Shown here in pieces: positions 1-11,226 of a stretch of DNA of 64,000 nucleotides. Source of the DNA: Gaertneriomyces semiglobifer (taxonomy: Eukaryota; Chytridiomycota; Chytridiomycetes; Spizellomycetales; Spizellomycetaceae); assembly GCA_025558075.1 (NCBI GenBank), contig JAHLKF010000019.1, forward strand, positions 248,001 to 312,000. Reading direction: 5' to 3'. Both the position numbers and the translations under genes were made by a program. Every line of letters begins with the position of its first letter. Positions within the stretch are counted from its first letter, which is position 1. The notes under the pieces are model-generated. The model ran no database searches. It was not told the origin of the DNA and saw nothing but the letters and a program-made list of their open reading frames with translations.

Positions 1-1536
1 GCGGCGGTCCGCGTCCCGATTTGTTGCCTCTGCCTGGAACTTTAACGTTGCGATCTATCATGGTGAAAAGTAAGCGTTGAAAGATGGAACCCACTTGGAA
101 AGTACGCAAGCAGTTTTTACCTCTGCACCTTGCTGATGTAACGAGGTTTCCAGTCGTTGCATTGTTTGGATGGCATATTCAGGAAGCTCAGAGTGCGTGC
201 AGCCCATGTCAAGCGATCTGGACGGGTTTTACAAGATGAGTTTGTGGTATTCCAAACTCATCCCATAAACGCCGGGCATTTGAGGCTGGAGGCCTACTTT
301 AAAGTGTTGGACAGGGCTTGAGCTCATTTTGCCACTCTAGATATGAATAGCCCCAGGACCTTCTATTGCACCGTCGGTATTTTACTCGGTTGCTAATGAA
401 AGGGCCCCTAATGAAGGAGAAAAGGAAAGGCATTCAATTGACAATAACCCGGTCAGGGTAAATCTAAACGCGTCCATGTCGTTCGCTCGGCGGATGACAT
501 AACTCCGCCGCTGAGCTAAATTCATTACCTCATCACTGCGCCCATCTGGTGTTAGGGTGAGTGACCAGTGACTCCTCCACAAACTTCTCCACAGCGACGA
601 CCATCGGCGTTCTTCGTCCCGCGAATTGCAAAGGCGAAGGAGGAAACGGGGAATAGCAAAGCGAACGGACGGACGACGAAGGACGAGCAGTTAGGAAGCC
701 ACGTAGAGAGGCACTATCAGACTGACTCAGGCGGCCCACGGACGGAAAGCTCGACGACGTTCTAGAAGCGACGGACCGATTTTGGTAAAGCACCTGACTA
801 GCATTCAAAAGGAGGTCAGTTGACGGCCTTTTTTCCCGGGTCATTTTTTACCGCAACCGGATTGGAACACTCTGCCACAACACCCACCTCCCCCACATCG
901 ACTGTCCATCTGAAAAAGACCTGAAGAGTGTCTAGGTCACTCTCACCCCCTCATCAGAAGACGCTGCTGACTTAGGACATTCATCACCTACTTCATGACC
1001 ACGAGCCTCTGAGGTTTCACGGACAACATCCGCATTTATAACGCAACCCCGCCGGACACTCACTCCACTTACTCTTCATCTCCCGTATCCGAACATTGAC
1101 ATTTCCCATGCCCTTCCGACCCCAACTCATTGCGAACACACGTCGTGCCGAGTCTATCTCTGAACTCATTATCAAGCCTGCTTGGTCTAAACGAGAACTC
1201 TTGTTATCGTCTCAGTGATACGGATATCTTACCGCACTTCGCCTACACCATTTATTGACACAGTCGTCACCCCACCACCAACCCCATATCTGATCTCTTT
1301 CCGCGAATAACTTCCACACCAACCTACTCAATCTTACCTGTTTATGCATCGAGCATAATCACTTCATAGTATATACTTTTTCCGGCCTCTATTCTTTTTC
1401 TCCCACATTTCACATATAATTTTTACTTCATGATGATGTGCAATATCGTTGGCGTCGCTGTGCGCTGCTGAGCTACCAGCTCGGCCAGTTAAACAGAGAT
1501 TGCGGACGTTATTTGCTTCAAGAAATTTTTGGGAGT
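1..1536. other. Left-edge non-coding stretch
   Basis: I see no convincing gene here. Short open frames on both strands lack family motifs and good codon context. At 61-59 on the minus strand an ATG opens a 20-codon Gly/Arg/Pro-rich frame that runs off the left edge. It could be the start of a gene lying outside the window, but it is too short to judge. The last 500 bases are pyrimidine-rich and probably hold the promoter and 5' leader of the cyclin gene. Confidence 0.4.
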
Positions 1537-3255
1537 ATGTCTGGTAAGAGGGTGATGATGCAACTGTTGAGCGCTCGGAAACATGGTGTTGATCATTATT
1601 TGTCTTTCAGGAGTGGTTGCGATTCGCAGCGCACCTCCACGCGCCAATCCCCGAGTTGACTCGGGGTTTGACGGTTTTGAAATTGACGATTGCGGGACTG
1701 TTTCCGCGAAGATCGACTCTTTGAGCCCTGCTGGTATGTGACGCTCTCACTATTACTTTAAATGCGGCCGCCTTTTATTCAAAGCTCGTGGCGTAGATAC
1801 CATATCCACAATAACAACTACTACCACCATCGCATCACAACTTACCGCAAACGTGGAAATTCCTCATGCACTTCCGCCATCAACAGCTACGGCTCCGACA
1901 GATTTGTTTGCGAGCAAACTGGATTTTGTGGAGAGTCTAGTAGGTTGGTACTCCATTACAACCCCTTGAACTCGAAGAAGCAATCTCCTTTGGAGAGCTG
2001 GGGAGTGATGAGCATGCGGACATCATTGCACTTATGAATGTGTCTCTGTGGGTTTAACGGGGATTAACCTCTCCTTGACCGTTAACTGGCGTGCGAGCTC
2101 CCCTCTCTCCGGATGTGTTGGTTGCGGCGCCTTTGCGTTATGTGGTGCACGCCATGTCGATAGTGCAGCGCAGGGGCAGTTGGATATGCCCTTGAACCTG
2201 ATTTTGCAATGTGCAAGTTCCGGGGTGGCGATCGGGCTAGTGTCACTTGGTTGTTGGCACTATTCTCCCAGCCGCGCGTGCTACATCTACGATAGCTTGC
2301 GGGCAAACCACAAGCGATGGATCGTGTGACCTACTACCAAATTATCTCGCGGACGGCGACGACGTCATTTGGAGTCACTGTATTTACCTATTTTCGTTCT
2401 CTAGATACGGCCGTTCGTTTTATCGTCATGATATGGCCTCAATCTTACAGCCCATCTCCGAATTGTTCAACGAAACTGGTTCCCCTTCGCCAGTTCGTCT
2501 CGCAGCTGCTTGAACGCTCACGTACATCGTGGACAACACTCCAACTTACCCTATTCTACCTCCTCCGTATCCGCAACACCAAGCCTAAACACCTGAACAC
2601 ATCACCGAATGCACCCCCCGCTAATCCTCTATCACACTGCGGGCGTAGGATGTTTTTGGCGGCATTAATGGTCGCACAAAAATGGGCGCAAGACAAGAAT
2701 TACAGCGCGAAAGCCTGGTCACAAATCACAGGCTTAAAGTGTTCTGATCTTTGTGCCCTTGAGCGCGCATTTCTTGAGCGCATTGATTGGAAACTTTTCA
2801 TCAACGCCGAAAAGTTTACCTTATGGAATCGAGCATTGGTGGACATTGCCCGACGTGTGAAAGACGAGAAAGCCAAGGCGTCACCTGCCGTGACATCACC
2901 TAAGCCTCAATCTGTCACAGATGAGCTCGTGCCTAATGGTGACACTACCGAAGTCACCGGCAAACACATGCCGGCTGCATCCACCAAGCCGACGATGGTC
3001 TGCAATGCAACTGGCGGCCTTTCCCCTTTACTTGCAGATTTTGACGTGGCGGCGACTGGGGCATCCGACGTCGTTTCGGTTCCACCGCACACGCCACCGA
3101 CGACTCCCACAGATTCGTTTGCCATCGTTTCTAAACAGAGTGACGAACAGGACGTCAAAGGGTGGTATCCTAGTCCTGTGTGTGGCTCAAAAAGAGCTAG
3201 AACTGAGGCTATCAAGACTGTAGAAGTATCGAAAAGGAGAAAACCTAGTGCCTGA
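1537..3255 (+). CDS. PCL/Pho80-type cyclin, multi-exon
   Basis: This is a cyclin of the fungal PCL/Pho80 group, which activates Pho85-type cyclin-dependent kinases. The last exon carries the cyclin box: an LRQFVSQLLERSRTSW helix near 2480-2530, then the CRRMFLAALMVAQKWAQD and ALERAFLERIDW segments up to about 2810. A Ser/Thr/Pro-rich tail with a basic end follows and is probably regulatory. The 5' end is spliced. Exon 1 is only ATGTCTG (1537-1543, donor GTAAGA), exon 2 is 1611-1733 (donor GTATGT), and exon 3 starts near 1785 with a Thr-rich stretch. Between about 1935 and 2403 the frame changes more than once and I could not fix the junctions. An acidic segment (frame LEEAISFGELG, about 1970-2035) is probably coding. 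The cyclin call is firm; the middle exons are not. Confidence 0.7.
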
Positions 3256-3639
3256 AGAGTTTTTTTCCACATTGCAACGCAATTGTTTCGATGTTGTAGC
3301 TGCCGTTTGACTGGGGCTCGACAGTGATTTGTATGTGCCGCGAGGTGCGTGAGTGTCCCTTGTCATGGAATAATTGCATGTTGCGTACCGTGTTTGTTGA
3401 GACATGGCATGTTGTGTTTGTATTTGTGTTGCTGTTAGTACTTTTAATATCAGAACTTTTTTTGGACGTAACGAGAACACAACATTGAAATTGAGGGAAC
3501 TTATTTACTTTTACTAACGACATTAAACGAAGAGAATGTACACTACATGTCGAGCTAACGGGTATCCATTAAACCACCTCCACCAGGGAAGCCAAACTGA
3601 CTAAAACGCTTGCCAAAAGACGCTTCAAGATCAAAAGCC
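3256..3639. other. Intergenic, convergent 3' ends
   Basis: This is AT-rich sequence between the end of the cyclin and the minus-strand gene downstream. At 3555-3650 the minus strand stays open in a second frame (…KAFDLEASFGKRF…), which could be a last exon or a frameshifted tail of the neighbouring minus-strand gene. Otherwise I see nothing. Confidence 0.4.
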
Positions 3640-4062
3640 TTACAAGATACTGTGATACTTGCGCAGCAACACTTTTGCGGGCGGACACGTGTCCTCCGGG
3701 GGAGGAGTTGACACCGCCACTGTCTCCCTCGCAGCGGTACCACTTGCATTTCCAGTTTCCACACTCACACCTTGTTCATCACGGATGGGAAACTCATCAT
3801 TGCATAGTCTCATTTCAACGCCCTCCATGCGCATCATGGACAGGTACCGCTTTAGAGCAAACTGATTGGCGTAGACCATGACCCATGCCCCGGCGATGAC
3901 GGTGCCGTCGGCTGTGCGTTCGACTTGGTGCCACCTGATCCCGGCTTGGCTTGCGATGGCGTAGCCTTTATGCTGGGGAGATGCGGGCGGTGGGGACGTG
4001 GATGGGAATGTGCCAAAAAGGTAAAGAAGGACGGCGGCCGGCGCGTGGATGTAGTAGATCAT
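3640..4062 (-). CDS. Unrecognised short protein with N-terminal hydrophobic segment
   Basis: This is an ATG-initiated open frame of 140 codons. I do not recognise the family. The first 20 residues are hydrophobic and aromatic (MIYYIHAPAAVLLYLF), fitting a signal anchor or organelle-targeting segment. A globular-looking middle (GYAIASQAGIRWHQVER to FALKRYLSMMRMEG) and a polar Ser/Thr/Pro tail follow. The C-terminus is doubtful: just past the acidic/Pro region another frame continues as a plausible coding sequence to 3555, so a short intron or an indel near 3660 is possible. It lies tail-to-tail with the cyclin. Confidence 0.45.
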   Translation of the reverse strand: MIYYIHAPAAVLLYLFGTFPSTSPPPASPQHKGYAIASQAGIRWHQVERTADGTVIAGAWVMVYANQFALKRYLSMMRMEGVEMRLCNDEFPIRDEQGVSVETGNASGTAARETVAVSTPPPEDTCPPAKVLLRKYHSIL

Positions 4063-4141
4063 ATGGCGTCTATAAAGGACAGCAAGAAAAAACGATAAAC
4101 ACGGTCAAGAACTATCCGTAGTCGTGGTCGTTTCCATGTAC

Positions 4142-4681
4142 TTACTCCACCGTGCCGTTCAGAATCAACGTCTGCGTGCGTCGACTAAACTCGTGCAATT
4201 CCGCGATTTCGCTTCTCATTGTGCTGAGGGTATCCAACTTGTCCAGTTTGTCCAATTTGTCGAGTTTCTCGAGTTTGCGCGACATGGTGGTCATCTTGTC
4301 GAGGATCTCTTGTATCCGCGCGTCTTGTTTCTGTTGGACGTCGGGAGTTACGGTGGGAGATTCGCCCACGGTTGGTGCAGTCATTCGACGCTTCGCGTGT
4401 GGGTGTTCTTCATCGGTTTCTAATCCTCGCTTAGGGGTGGACGCTTTACGCATGCCTTCGATGTGTGCCGCCGCAATTCGCGCCAGTGCTTTGCGGTTTC
4501 CCTACGAGTCAACGTTATCAGCTTCCTCCATTCCAGCGCAGACGAAGTGCACAAGAGTCATACTCACCCCGGCAGGCTTTTTGAGATGGTCGACACATGG
4601 GATCTCATAGGTTTTGCATAACTGGAGTAGATCTTCCCAGGAGGAGGAGAGGATATCGTCAATGCTTGGTAGTGAAGACAT
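4142..4681 (-). CDS. SAP-like motif plus coiled-coil protein (157 aa)
   Basis: Two exons fit cleanly. Exon 1 is 4681-4568 (38 codons), followed by a GTGAGT...TAG intron at 4567-4502. Exon 2 is 4501-4142, including the stop. The N-terminal 60 residues (SSWEDLLQLCKTYEIP, then a basic Ala/Arg helix) resemble a SAP-type helix-extended-helix, the fold used by many chromatin proteins to bind DNA. A basic linker with KRGLE and HAKRRM looks like a nuclear localisation signal. The C-terminal third is a coiled coil with a perfect internal KLD repeat (LEKLDKLDKLDKLDTL). I infer a nuclear, self-associating DNA-binding protein. No specific family is recognised. Confidence 0.6.
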
Positions 4682-6312
4682 AGCGTGATGCGTTCCGGTT
4701 TAAAAGAAGTGGGGTAGGAAGATTTGAGGTAGTGTGAGTATGAATGGATTGGTGCTGACGCGCTTGCCCGCCGTGGCTGCGTGGCTGTTGTTCCTACTGG
4801 GAAAGGGGGAAGCATGAGCGAAACCGCTAACAGGGAGGACGTGTAAACGGGGGCCGTCTAGGCCGCCCATGGATACTCGCTGTGCGTTCTCCGTTCCCCA
4901 ATGGTAGCTCCAAACTCACCAAATGGTCAAAGTAAAGTTAGTTAATATTCCAAGCTCGAGCAGGGCCTCGTCTCCATCGACGTCGTATTTCAGCCAGCGA
5001 TTCACACCTTTTTCATCTTATGTCTCTCTCGTCTATTAGGTGATCGGTACTCCAGTGTGTATTCGAGTTATAAGTGTTCACCCTTTCGACCGACGGGAGG
5101 GGGGAGGCACCTCTTTTTTCCCACCCATCCCCTTTCGTTGATTGGATGCGGGCTTCAACGAAAATGTCCATTGTCCATGTCCAGGTGTCGGACAGAACAA
5201 ACAGACGAGCCATGTTTTGTTAACAGTTTTGGACGTTGCGACACCGCGCGTTGTGGCTCTTGTCCGGACGCGTATGACTTTTAAGTGTGATATTTTATGC
5301 TATGATTTATCAGGGTTGAGTGTATTGGTTGATGGATGGCGGGGGAGGTTTGAGAGATGGTGCGAGTTGGTGCTGCGGACGAGGGATGTGGGGAGAAGTC
5401 TTTGCAGGTGTAGGGTGCTGGATGGCCATCTCAGTTCAAGCACGGACGGATGATTGATGAATGAAAGTTTGTCTGGAAACGGGTGATTCCAACCGACACT
5501 CCCAAGTCAATTGTTATGCGACATTGTTCTGGTTTCTCGCTGTTGGCAGGTTGTATACTGTATTTTGTTGTTCGTTCTTATGTTTCCTCCTTTCAGAATG
5601 GTCTGTCAGTGACATCTGCCAGGAACACCACGCCTTCTCTGGGCTTAACAGAGAGCAATGTTTCTGGTTGTGTTTTCGGCGCTGCTCGCCTCGGGACAAT
5701 ATCAACTACTGCAGTTATCATCACGAGGCATGGCCATAGAAGCTCACCATAGTCACCATGTTCACCATGCTCCTACTGAAGCAAGTGAAGCAAGCAAGTG
5801 AACTCGAGTTGAGATGCAGATGGAAGCTCTGGGTTTGAGGAGCAGTGACATGGTCCTCATCAGATTGCTCCCTGAAAGTAAAAGTAATTCACACTCAGCA
5901 GGCGAGTTCTTGACGCTGAGCTCGCCTCCATAAGTCAATAAAACTCAGAGTTCACCGAAGGAAACCATGTGACGGTGCAGGTTACTTCTCCCACCACCGC
6001 TTTGCATAGGCATTCGAAGCAAGCTGCTAGCAACGCCGTTAATACGCTGCTGCTTTCAAGGCCACTCCAGTTGCAGCCTTTTAATGCTCCAAAACACGGA
6101 GCAAGTCAAAAAATTGGAACACCTCGGCCCGCGTTGTTTCCCACAAGTGTGACATAGTAAAAAGTATTCGACGCAACGGACGGCGGATTTGTTTTAGTAT
6201 TGCGACGGTGTAAACTCAACAACCTACTACTTTCTTGAGCAGTCCAGACCCCGTTCAGTGAGACCTCATCCATAATCTACTTTATTTCCGTCCATTCGTC
6301 CAGCAAACGCCA
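4682..6312. other. Intergenic, 1.6 kb
   Basis: I see no gene with recognisable motifs. Open frames near 5057-5450 and 5461-5752 lack conserved segments. One at 5483-5752 contains a single hydrophobic stretch but no ATG context I trust. The last 100 bases before 6313 are presumably the 5' leader of the next gene. Confidence 0.4.
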
Positions 6313-7064
6313 ATGGTAAGTGTGCTTAACCAAAGACACTGCTCCGTCCTGTCCACTCACACTTTCTGCCTGTACAGTCATCCCGCTCGCTCGCCTCCTC
6401 CATCTCGTTTGGAGACGACTCCACCAGCGTGCCCAATACCCGCTACATCCCACCACCTCCCAAAAACCGCGACCAGGCACTCCCAACTCCACCACGCTCT
6501 CCGCGGAAATATGCCGGACGCACCAACCAAAGTACTATATTCACAGCACCGTCAACGAAATCAGATCCCAGCCCTGTTACAGCACCCAAAGTGCAAAAAG
6601 CCGACACTATCGTTCCTATGAATCCTGAAAAGGAATATCGGTTCGGTAAAAAGATGTCTGGGACGGCACAGAAGAATCAGAGTTCGATCGACTTTGCTGC
6701 TCCGTCTGTTTCATCCACCTCAAAGCCAACAACGGCAAGAGTTCCCTCAAATCAGACATACTCTCGCTCTTCGTCTCCCGTGTCTTCTCCGCCCGCGAAA
6801 CCGACCACGTCCCCTTACAAGTCCTCCCATTTCCAATCATCCATTTCCTTTGGCGACGATTCTCCACGGGCTCCCGACTTTTCGCCAAAAAAGTCCTTGC
6901 CTCGTCCCGGGAAAAGGCCTTTTCCTCCACAGCGATCCCCTTCTCTGGCTGAACTCGCTGGTGGACCCGTGAATGCCACCTCAAATGAGGCTGCCAAGAA
7001 GGTCGACCCAGCCGCGGTCGACAAAGTTGCCGGGACTACTACTGGAAAGTGGAAGGTGTATTGA
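6313..7064 (+). CDS. Disordered Ser/Pro-rich protein with repeated SSISFGDD motif (229 aa)
   Basis: The start codon stands alone in exon 1 (6313-6315), followed directly by a GTAAGT intron ending TACAG at 6377. Exon 2 (6378-7064) encodes the remaining 228 residues. The protein is basic and rich in Ser, Pro, Lys and Thr, with no predicted globular domain. The motif SSISFGDD occurs twice, at about residues 8-15 and 135-145, each followed by a Pro/Lys stretch. Shorter relatives (SSIDFAAPS, STIFTAPS) lie between. Short Ser-Ile/Leu-Phe-Gly repeats in basic disordered chains recall the SPIRAL1/Jupiter (HN1) microtubule-binding proteins. That is a suggestion only. Confidence 0.6.
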
Positions 7065-7515
7065 TTATCCATCGTCGAGTCCGCGGAACCTATTACGTTA
7101 GTTGTGTATATAGGGACCCAGGGGGGACGCAATCGCTTGAGATCTAGCATTAGACATTTGTATCATAGGGCACCTCATCAGTTTAGGTCGATAACAGGAT
7201 GTAGCAGGACCTCTTCCTATAGCACGCATGAATCCAGAGAAAGGCTTTTCCATTTCTTTACGTATTCTTCAACCATTTGCACCGCGAGCACCGCCCAAAG
7301 AATCGACTCATATATTAACAGAACGAAATGGTCGGGCCACCATTCAAACCGACCGCACAAAAAAGGTCACCGCAGCAGGCCCGTCTTTCCAATCCACGAA
7401 ACTAAATAAATGCCTTATCACAACCTCCTCTGCCATATCACCCAACAACGAAAAAGAGAGAACAAAGCCTCCAAAAAGCGCTCAACCTATCACCGACACG
7501 CCCCATTCTACATGC
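7065..7515. other. Convergent intergenic spacer
   Basis: This is the 3' region between two converging genes. An open plus-strand frame (7228-7755) overlaps the last exon of the minus-strand gene and has no recognisable content. I see no other signal. Confidence 0.4.
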
Positions 7516-9962
7516 TCACTGGGAATGATGTATTCCTCCATTAGTCTGCATGCCTACCAAGGCCGACGCCGCTTCGTAAGAATTCTGTTCCAGAGCCGCC
7601 TGTTGGGATGCAGCACCCGCTGGGGTGCCATTGTTGATGCCGCCAATGGTCATCACCGCAGACCTGCAGATCACATTGTTAACAACGAACCAAAAAGGAA
7701 CAAAACTTATGCAAAGCAGCCAAGAAACTTACCAGCTGTTAACCCCAGGCACTAACCCAACACTCCGAAACACCGTATAAAAGTCCTTGATGTTGGGCCC
7801 CAAGTAAAACATTACATAACTCTCATAAGGCTGACTCGGCGCTGCTCCATCACCCCCTGGAACACGACTCTTCTCTAGTTTCCTCCGCTTTGCAGCTTTC
7901 CGACTATCAACGTCATCATCTGTCTCTGCTGTATCACTCTCCTCCCATTCAGGTTCCTGCTTGATCTGCATCGGTGGGTTGTTATGTCTCAGAATGCAAT
8001 AGGGATGTTGCAGTATCGGAGTAAACCAATCCGCTCCAAACTCTCCCTTTAGTAAAAATAATCCTTCCACAAATTCATGCTTGGCAAACTTGGTAAAAAT
8101 GAGTTGAAGAAGTTTCTCAACTCCGATATCGAATGCAGGGACGTGCTCCGCTGGATTACCGTATATATGCGACGTTGAAAACGCACGGAGACCGGAAAGA
8201 TTGCACCATAACCGTCCAAACCACGGCTGCTGCTCAGCGGCGCGGAAATCCCGGACAGTTTGCATCACCATATCAAATTGCTGGCCAAGGACAACGTTCT
8301 TGCTCAGCTCAAAGATAAATCCATCATTTAATGGTAAGCGTGGTCGCTTGTTATCTTCGTCTCCCTCTTCAATGGATTGATCAGGATTCGGTGGTGGGAT
8401 ATTCACAGGAACAGCAGTCGAGATGGGTGCGGGTGGAGGTGGTGGTTGACTGCTGAAATGAGATGTGTCTGGACCGTGCCGCAGTAATACGTTGTCGCGT
8501 TCTCCAGAATCTTGTCGATAGTGCTTCCCAGGCTTGCTCAAGGTAAAAGATTCAGTAGAAAGCGTACTGTTGCTCTTCCGTAGCCGCATCGGAGGTATGG
8601 CTGGAGAACTTGCATCGCTATAGTTGCTGTACATACTGGCTTGCCGTTGCAGCCGACCAACCTCCTGACTCGAACTACCACCGTAATCACCCGAAATTGA
8701 CGGCGCAACAGAATTCTCTCGCTCAATGGACGACATTCGCGACTTGTTGTTTCCTCTTAAGTTATGCTTGTCCAGATACTGCTCTAAAAATGCCGTTGTA
8801 ATCACACCATTTGGCGCTTGGTTGCAAACATCTACCCAAACATCGACCAGTTTCGGTTGCGGCACTTTCGAAAGTAACTGACAGTGAGACTGGTACATGG
8901 GCGGCCGATACTCCTTTGGAAGTTTGGATGCAATGTCTGAATAGATGCGGTAGGATATTATGTACTCGTACGTTGTTGATTTGGAAAATCCAAGTTGTGC
9001 CTTTGTCCATTCGAGAAACTCTTTTTGAGTCTTCATCAGCTTGTCTTCGTAATACAGCTTATGAAGTGTTTGTCCAATAACGACAAAGGACGACACGTTC
9101 TTGGTCTCATTGAGAATGCGCGACTTGTGCTCGTCTAATGCTTGAGCAAAAGCGTGATCGATTTTTGCATATGGACCACTGAATGTTCTTTCCAGTCGCG
9201 GTAACTGCGATGCCGCATCTGAGGATGAGACATTCTCCTGAGAATCAGACTGATTCGACGTCATCCTGTTGAGCAACGCTTGGAGCTGTCCAATTTGGGC
9301 AGCACGGGCTGCGTCGATCGAAGGGGTTAAGGCAGCTCCCGATTCTCTACGGGATGCCGCCCTACTGCCCTCACGGTTGGTTGGCGAGGCGGACAATGCT
9401 GGAGATGGGGGATCTTGAATGGCGGTGTGAGCATCACAGTAAAAAGAAAAAGAGACACCCAACATGCGCCATTTCACATACCGGTAGAATTGGTTTTGGC
9501 GCTAGACGGATTGCTGACCGGAATCTTCCTCGGTCTTGTAGGCGTCACCAATGCGCTTCGTGAACCAGTAGAGCCTCCCACCGTGCGCTGTGAAGCCGGG
9601 GTTTTACGTGGTGTCCTAGGCGTGCCGGTTTCCGCTGCCGCACCGCTGTTGATCGGGGTAGCTGCCCGCTCAAAGTTGCCGTTAGTAGAACCGTCGTAGC
9701 CGGAATCTTGAGATCCTAGAGTCCCCTCCTTTTCAGTTGCTGCAGAATGTGAATATGGTATAGAGTGTTGGAGGGCAAGCAGCGTTTGCGCGATTTCTGC
9801 AGAAACGGGAGAGTCCTGTGCGGGTGGAATGGTTGCGGGACTTTGAGATGGGCAAACAGGGAAAGATGACTCGGACAGTAAGAGAGTAGCTTTCGTTCCG
9901 TGACGACCAGAACGAAAAGGGCGGAGCGCTCGTGAAACCTTCAGTGAGACGCAACGGGCCAA
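7516..9962 (-). CDS. Protein with phage-like helical region and Dam-like methyltransferase fold (about 769 aa, 5' end unresolved)
   Basis: Three exons: about 9962-9482, 9413-7733 and 7663-7516, with GTATGT and GTAAGT donors; phases agree. Residues 1-230 are disordered. Residues about 250-380 (IGQTLHKLYYEDKLM, FLEWTKAQLGFSKSTTYEYI) resemble the helical region of phage and plasmid proteins of the DUF3102 type. A long Ser/Pro/Gln linker follows. Residues about 520-735 resemble the phage-type N6-adenine methyltransferase (Dam, DNMT Pfam group): FDIGVEKLLQLIF, LFLLKGEFGADWFTPILQHPYCIL and a final strand SYVMFYLGPNIKDF. At the position of the catalytic Asn/Asp-Pro-Pro-Tyr motif it reads W-C-N-L-S-G, so methyl transfer is doubtful. 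KRRK-type basic clusters suggest nuclear location. No in-frame ATG is found in the first exon shown, so a further 5' exon must exist. Confidence 0.6.
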
Positions 9963-11226
9963 AAGAGCGGACAGACCACTAATAGGTAACTCAGAATTAG
10001 CTTCAAAGGTCGGGCAAGGATTTTGAAGTGGCTCCTCCTTCCTCTAACGACCTCTACTCCAACCAGCTGACACTTCTATAATGATCCTACTAAGGGCAGC
10101 CGCCTGTTCGTTCGCCAGCTCTTTTCGCGTCAAAACCTCGTCGGCATCCAGGCTTGTCCGTATGAATGGCCAAAGGAAAGTCCGAAACGGCCAAGGTCGG
10201 GCATACCGTGCCTAACCATAAGGCTCCTCCTTTTGCATCTATTTATGGCTCTTGTAACTCACCTTTGCCCTGCCAAAAAAAAAATGGGGGACCTGAAGAG
10301 ACTATGGGAAGAGCAGCCGGGAAGGTAGCCCAAGAATTGGTGCCCAACGAGGAGGCTGGCTGTAGGAAATCCTATCTACAGTCAGTAGCGTTACCCGAGA
10401 CAGTCTCTGCAGTGTAGCTGGGATATAAAAGTAGTAGTCTACGTAGTGTTTCAAGTCCAAAGTGTTAAGAATAGTGTCGTGTTTTCGGACGGTGAGATCC
10501 GGACCAAGTCGGACACCTCCGAACTCGGTTTTTTTTTAGCGCTGTGAAGTGGGAGGATTTAAATCTAAGAGTCTAATTATAATAATGCTGGTTGGGGAGT
10601 CTGCTTCCAGTTCAGTTCAAAGTCACCTCCCCCGACGTCAGTTCATAGACTTTACAAGGGGGGCCGGCGTAGCTTCCTGTAAAGACGTTGTCACCGCGTG
10701 AAAAAGGGGTTTGAGACGACTACGTACAAAAGTGGTCCACTGTTCCAAGAACCTGTTACCGATGGCGATCCGGCCGCCGCTGCTGAGGACAGTCAACCTC
10801 TCGGCGGCGATGAGTCGACCTCGTAGATCGAGTGATCTACATGCATGCTTGTCAGAGCACGCAATGTAATTGGATGGCTTCAGCGATTTGGGATGAGGAC
10901 AGGAACCAAATGAGTGCTTATCACCCAGAGACATGTGCAGTAGTGCTGCAGCATGCTACACAGACTGACGACTTAGTTGAAGGTTAAAAAGTGAGGTTTT
11001 CAGAGGGTTGAGAAGTGTTCTGTGGGTGGGGCAGGCGGGCAGAACATGAGGCCTGTGGTCGCTAGCGCTACCTCACCCAATTAAAGTGATCAGGAATCAT
11101 GATGTTTCAATAAGCACCTTTCCTGTGTCAACTCGTCCTCAAGTTTGGAATCAGCGTCGATCGACCAGCGTGTTGAAATCCCTTCCAATTCCATATTCAA
11201 AGACTGCCTTCGACATCGTATTCAGG
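9963..11226. other. Intergenic, 1.26 kb
   Basis: This holds the presumed 5' exon(s) and promoter of the minus-strand gene and the upstream region of prephenate dehydratase. An 83-codon plus-strand frame begins with ATG at 10166 but has no recognisable motif. A T9 run at 10528-10536 would suit a Pol III terminator, but I could not recognise an RNA gene in front of it. Confidence 0.35.

Noticed and set aside
9414..9481. N-terminal MKWRMLGVSF... start for the Dam-like protein
   Set aside because: This stretch is a GTATGT...AAG intron. The upstream frame (SSAKTNST) joins DPPSP in phase.
10440..10540. Possible Pol III RNA gene ending in a T9 run
   Set aside because: I could not recognise 5S, U6, RNase P or tRNA features, nor A/B bo­x spacing, in front of the run.
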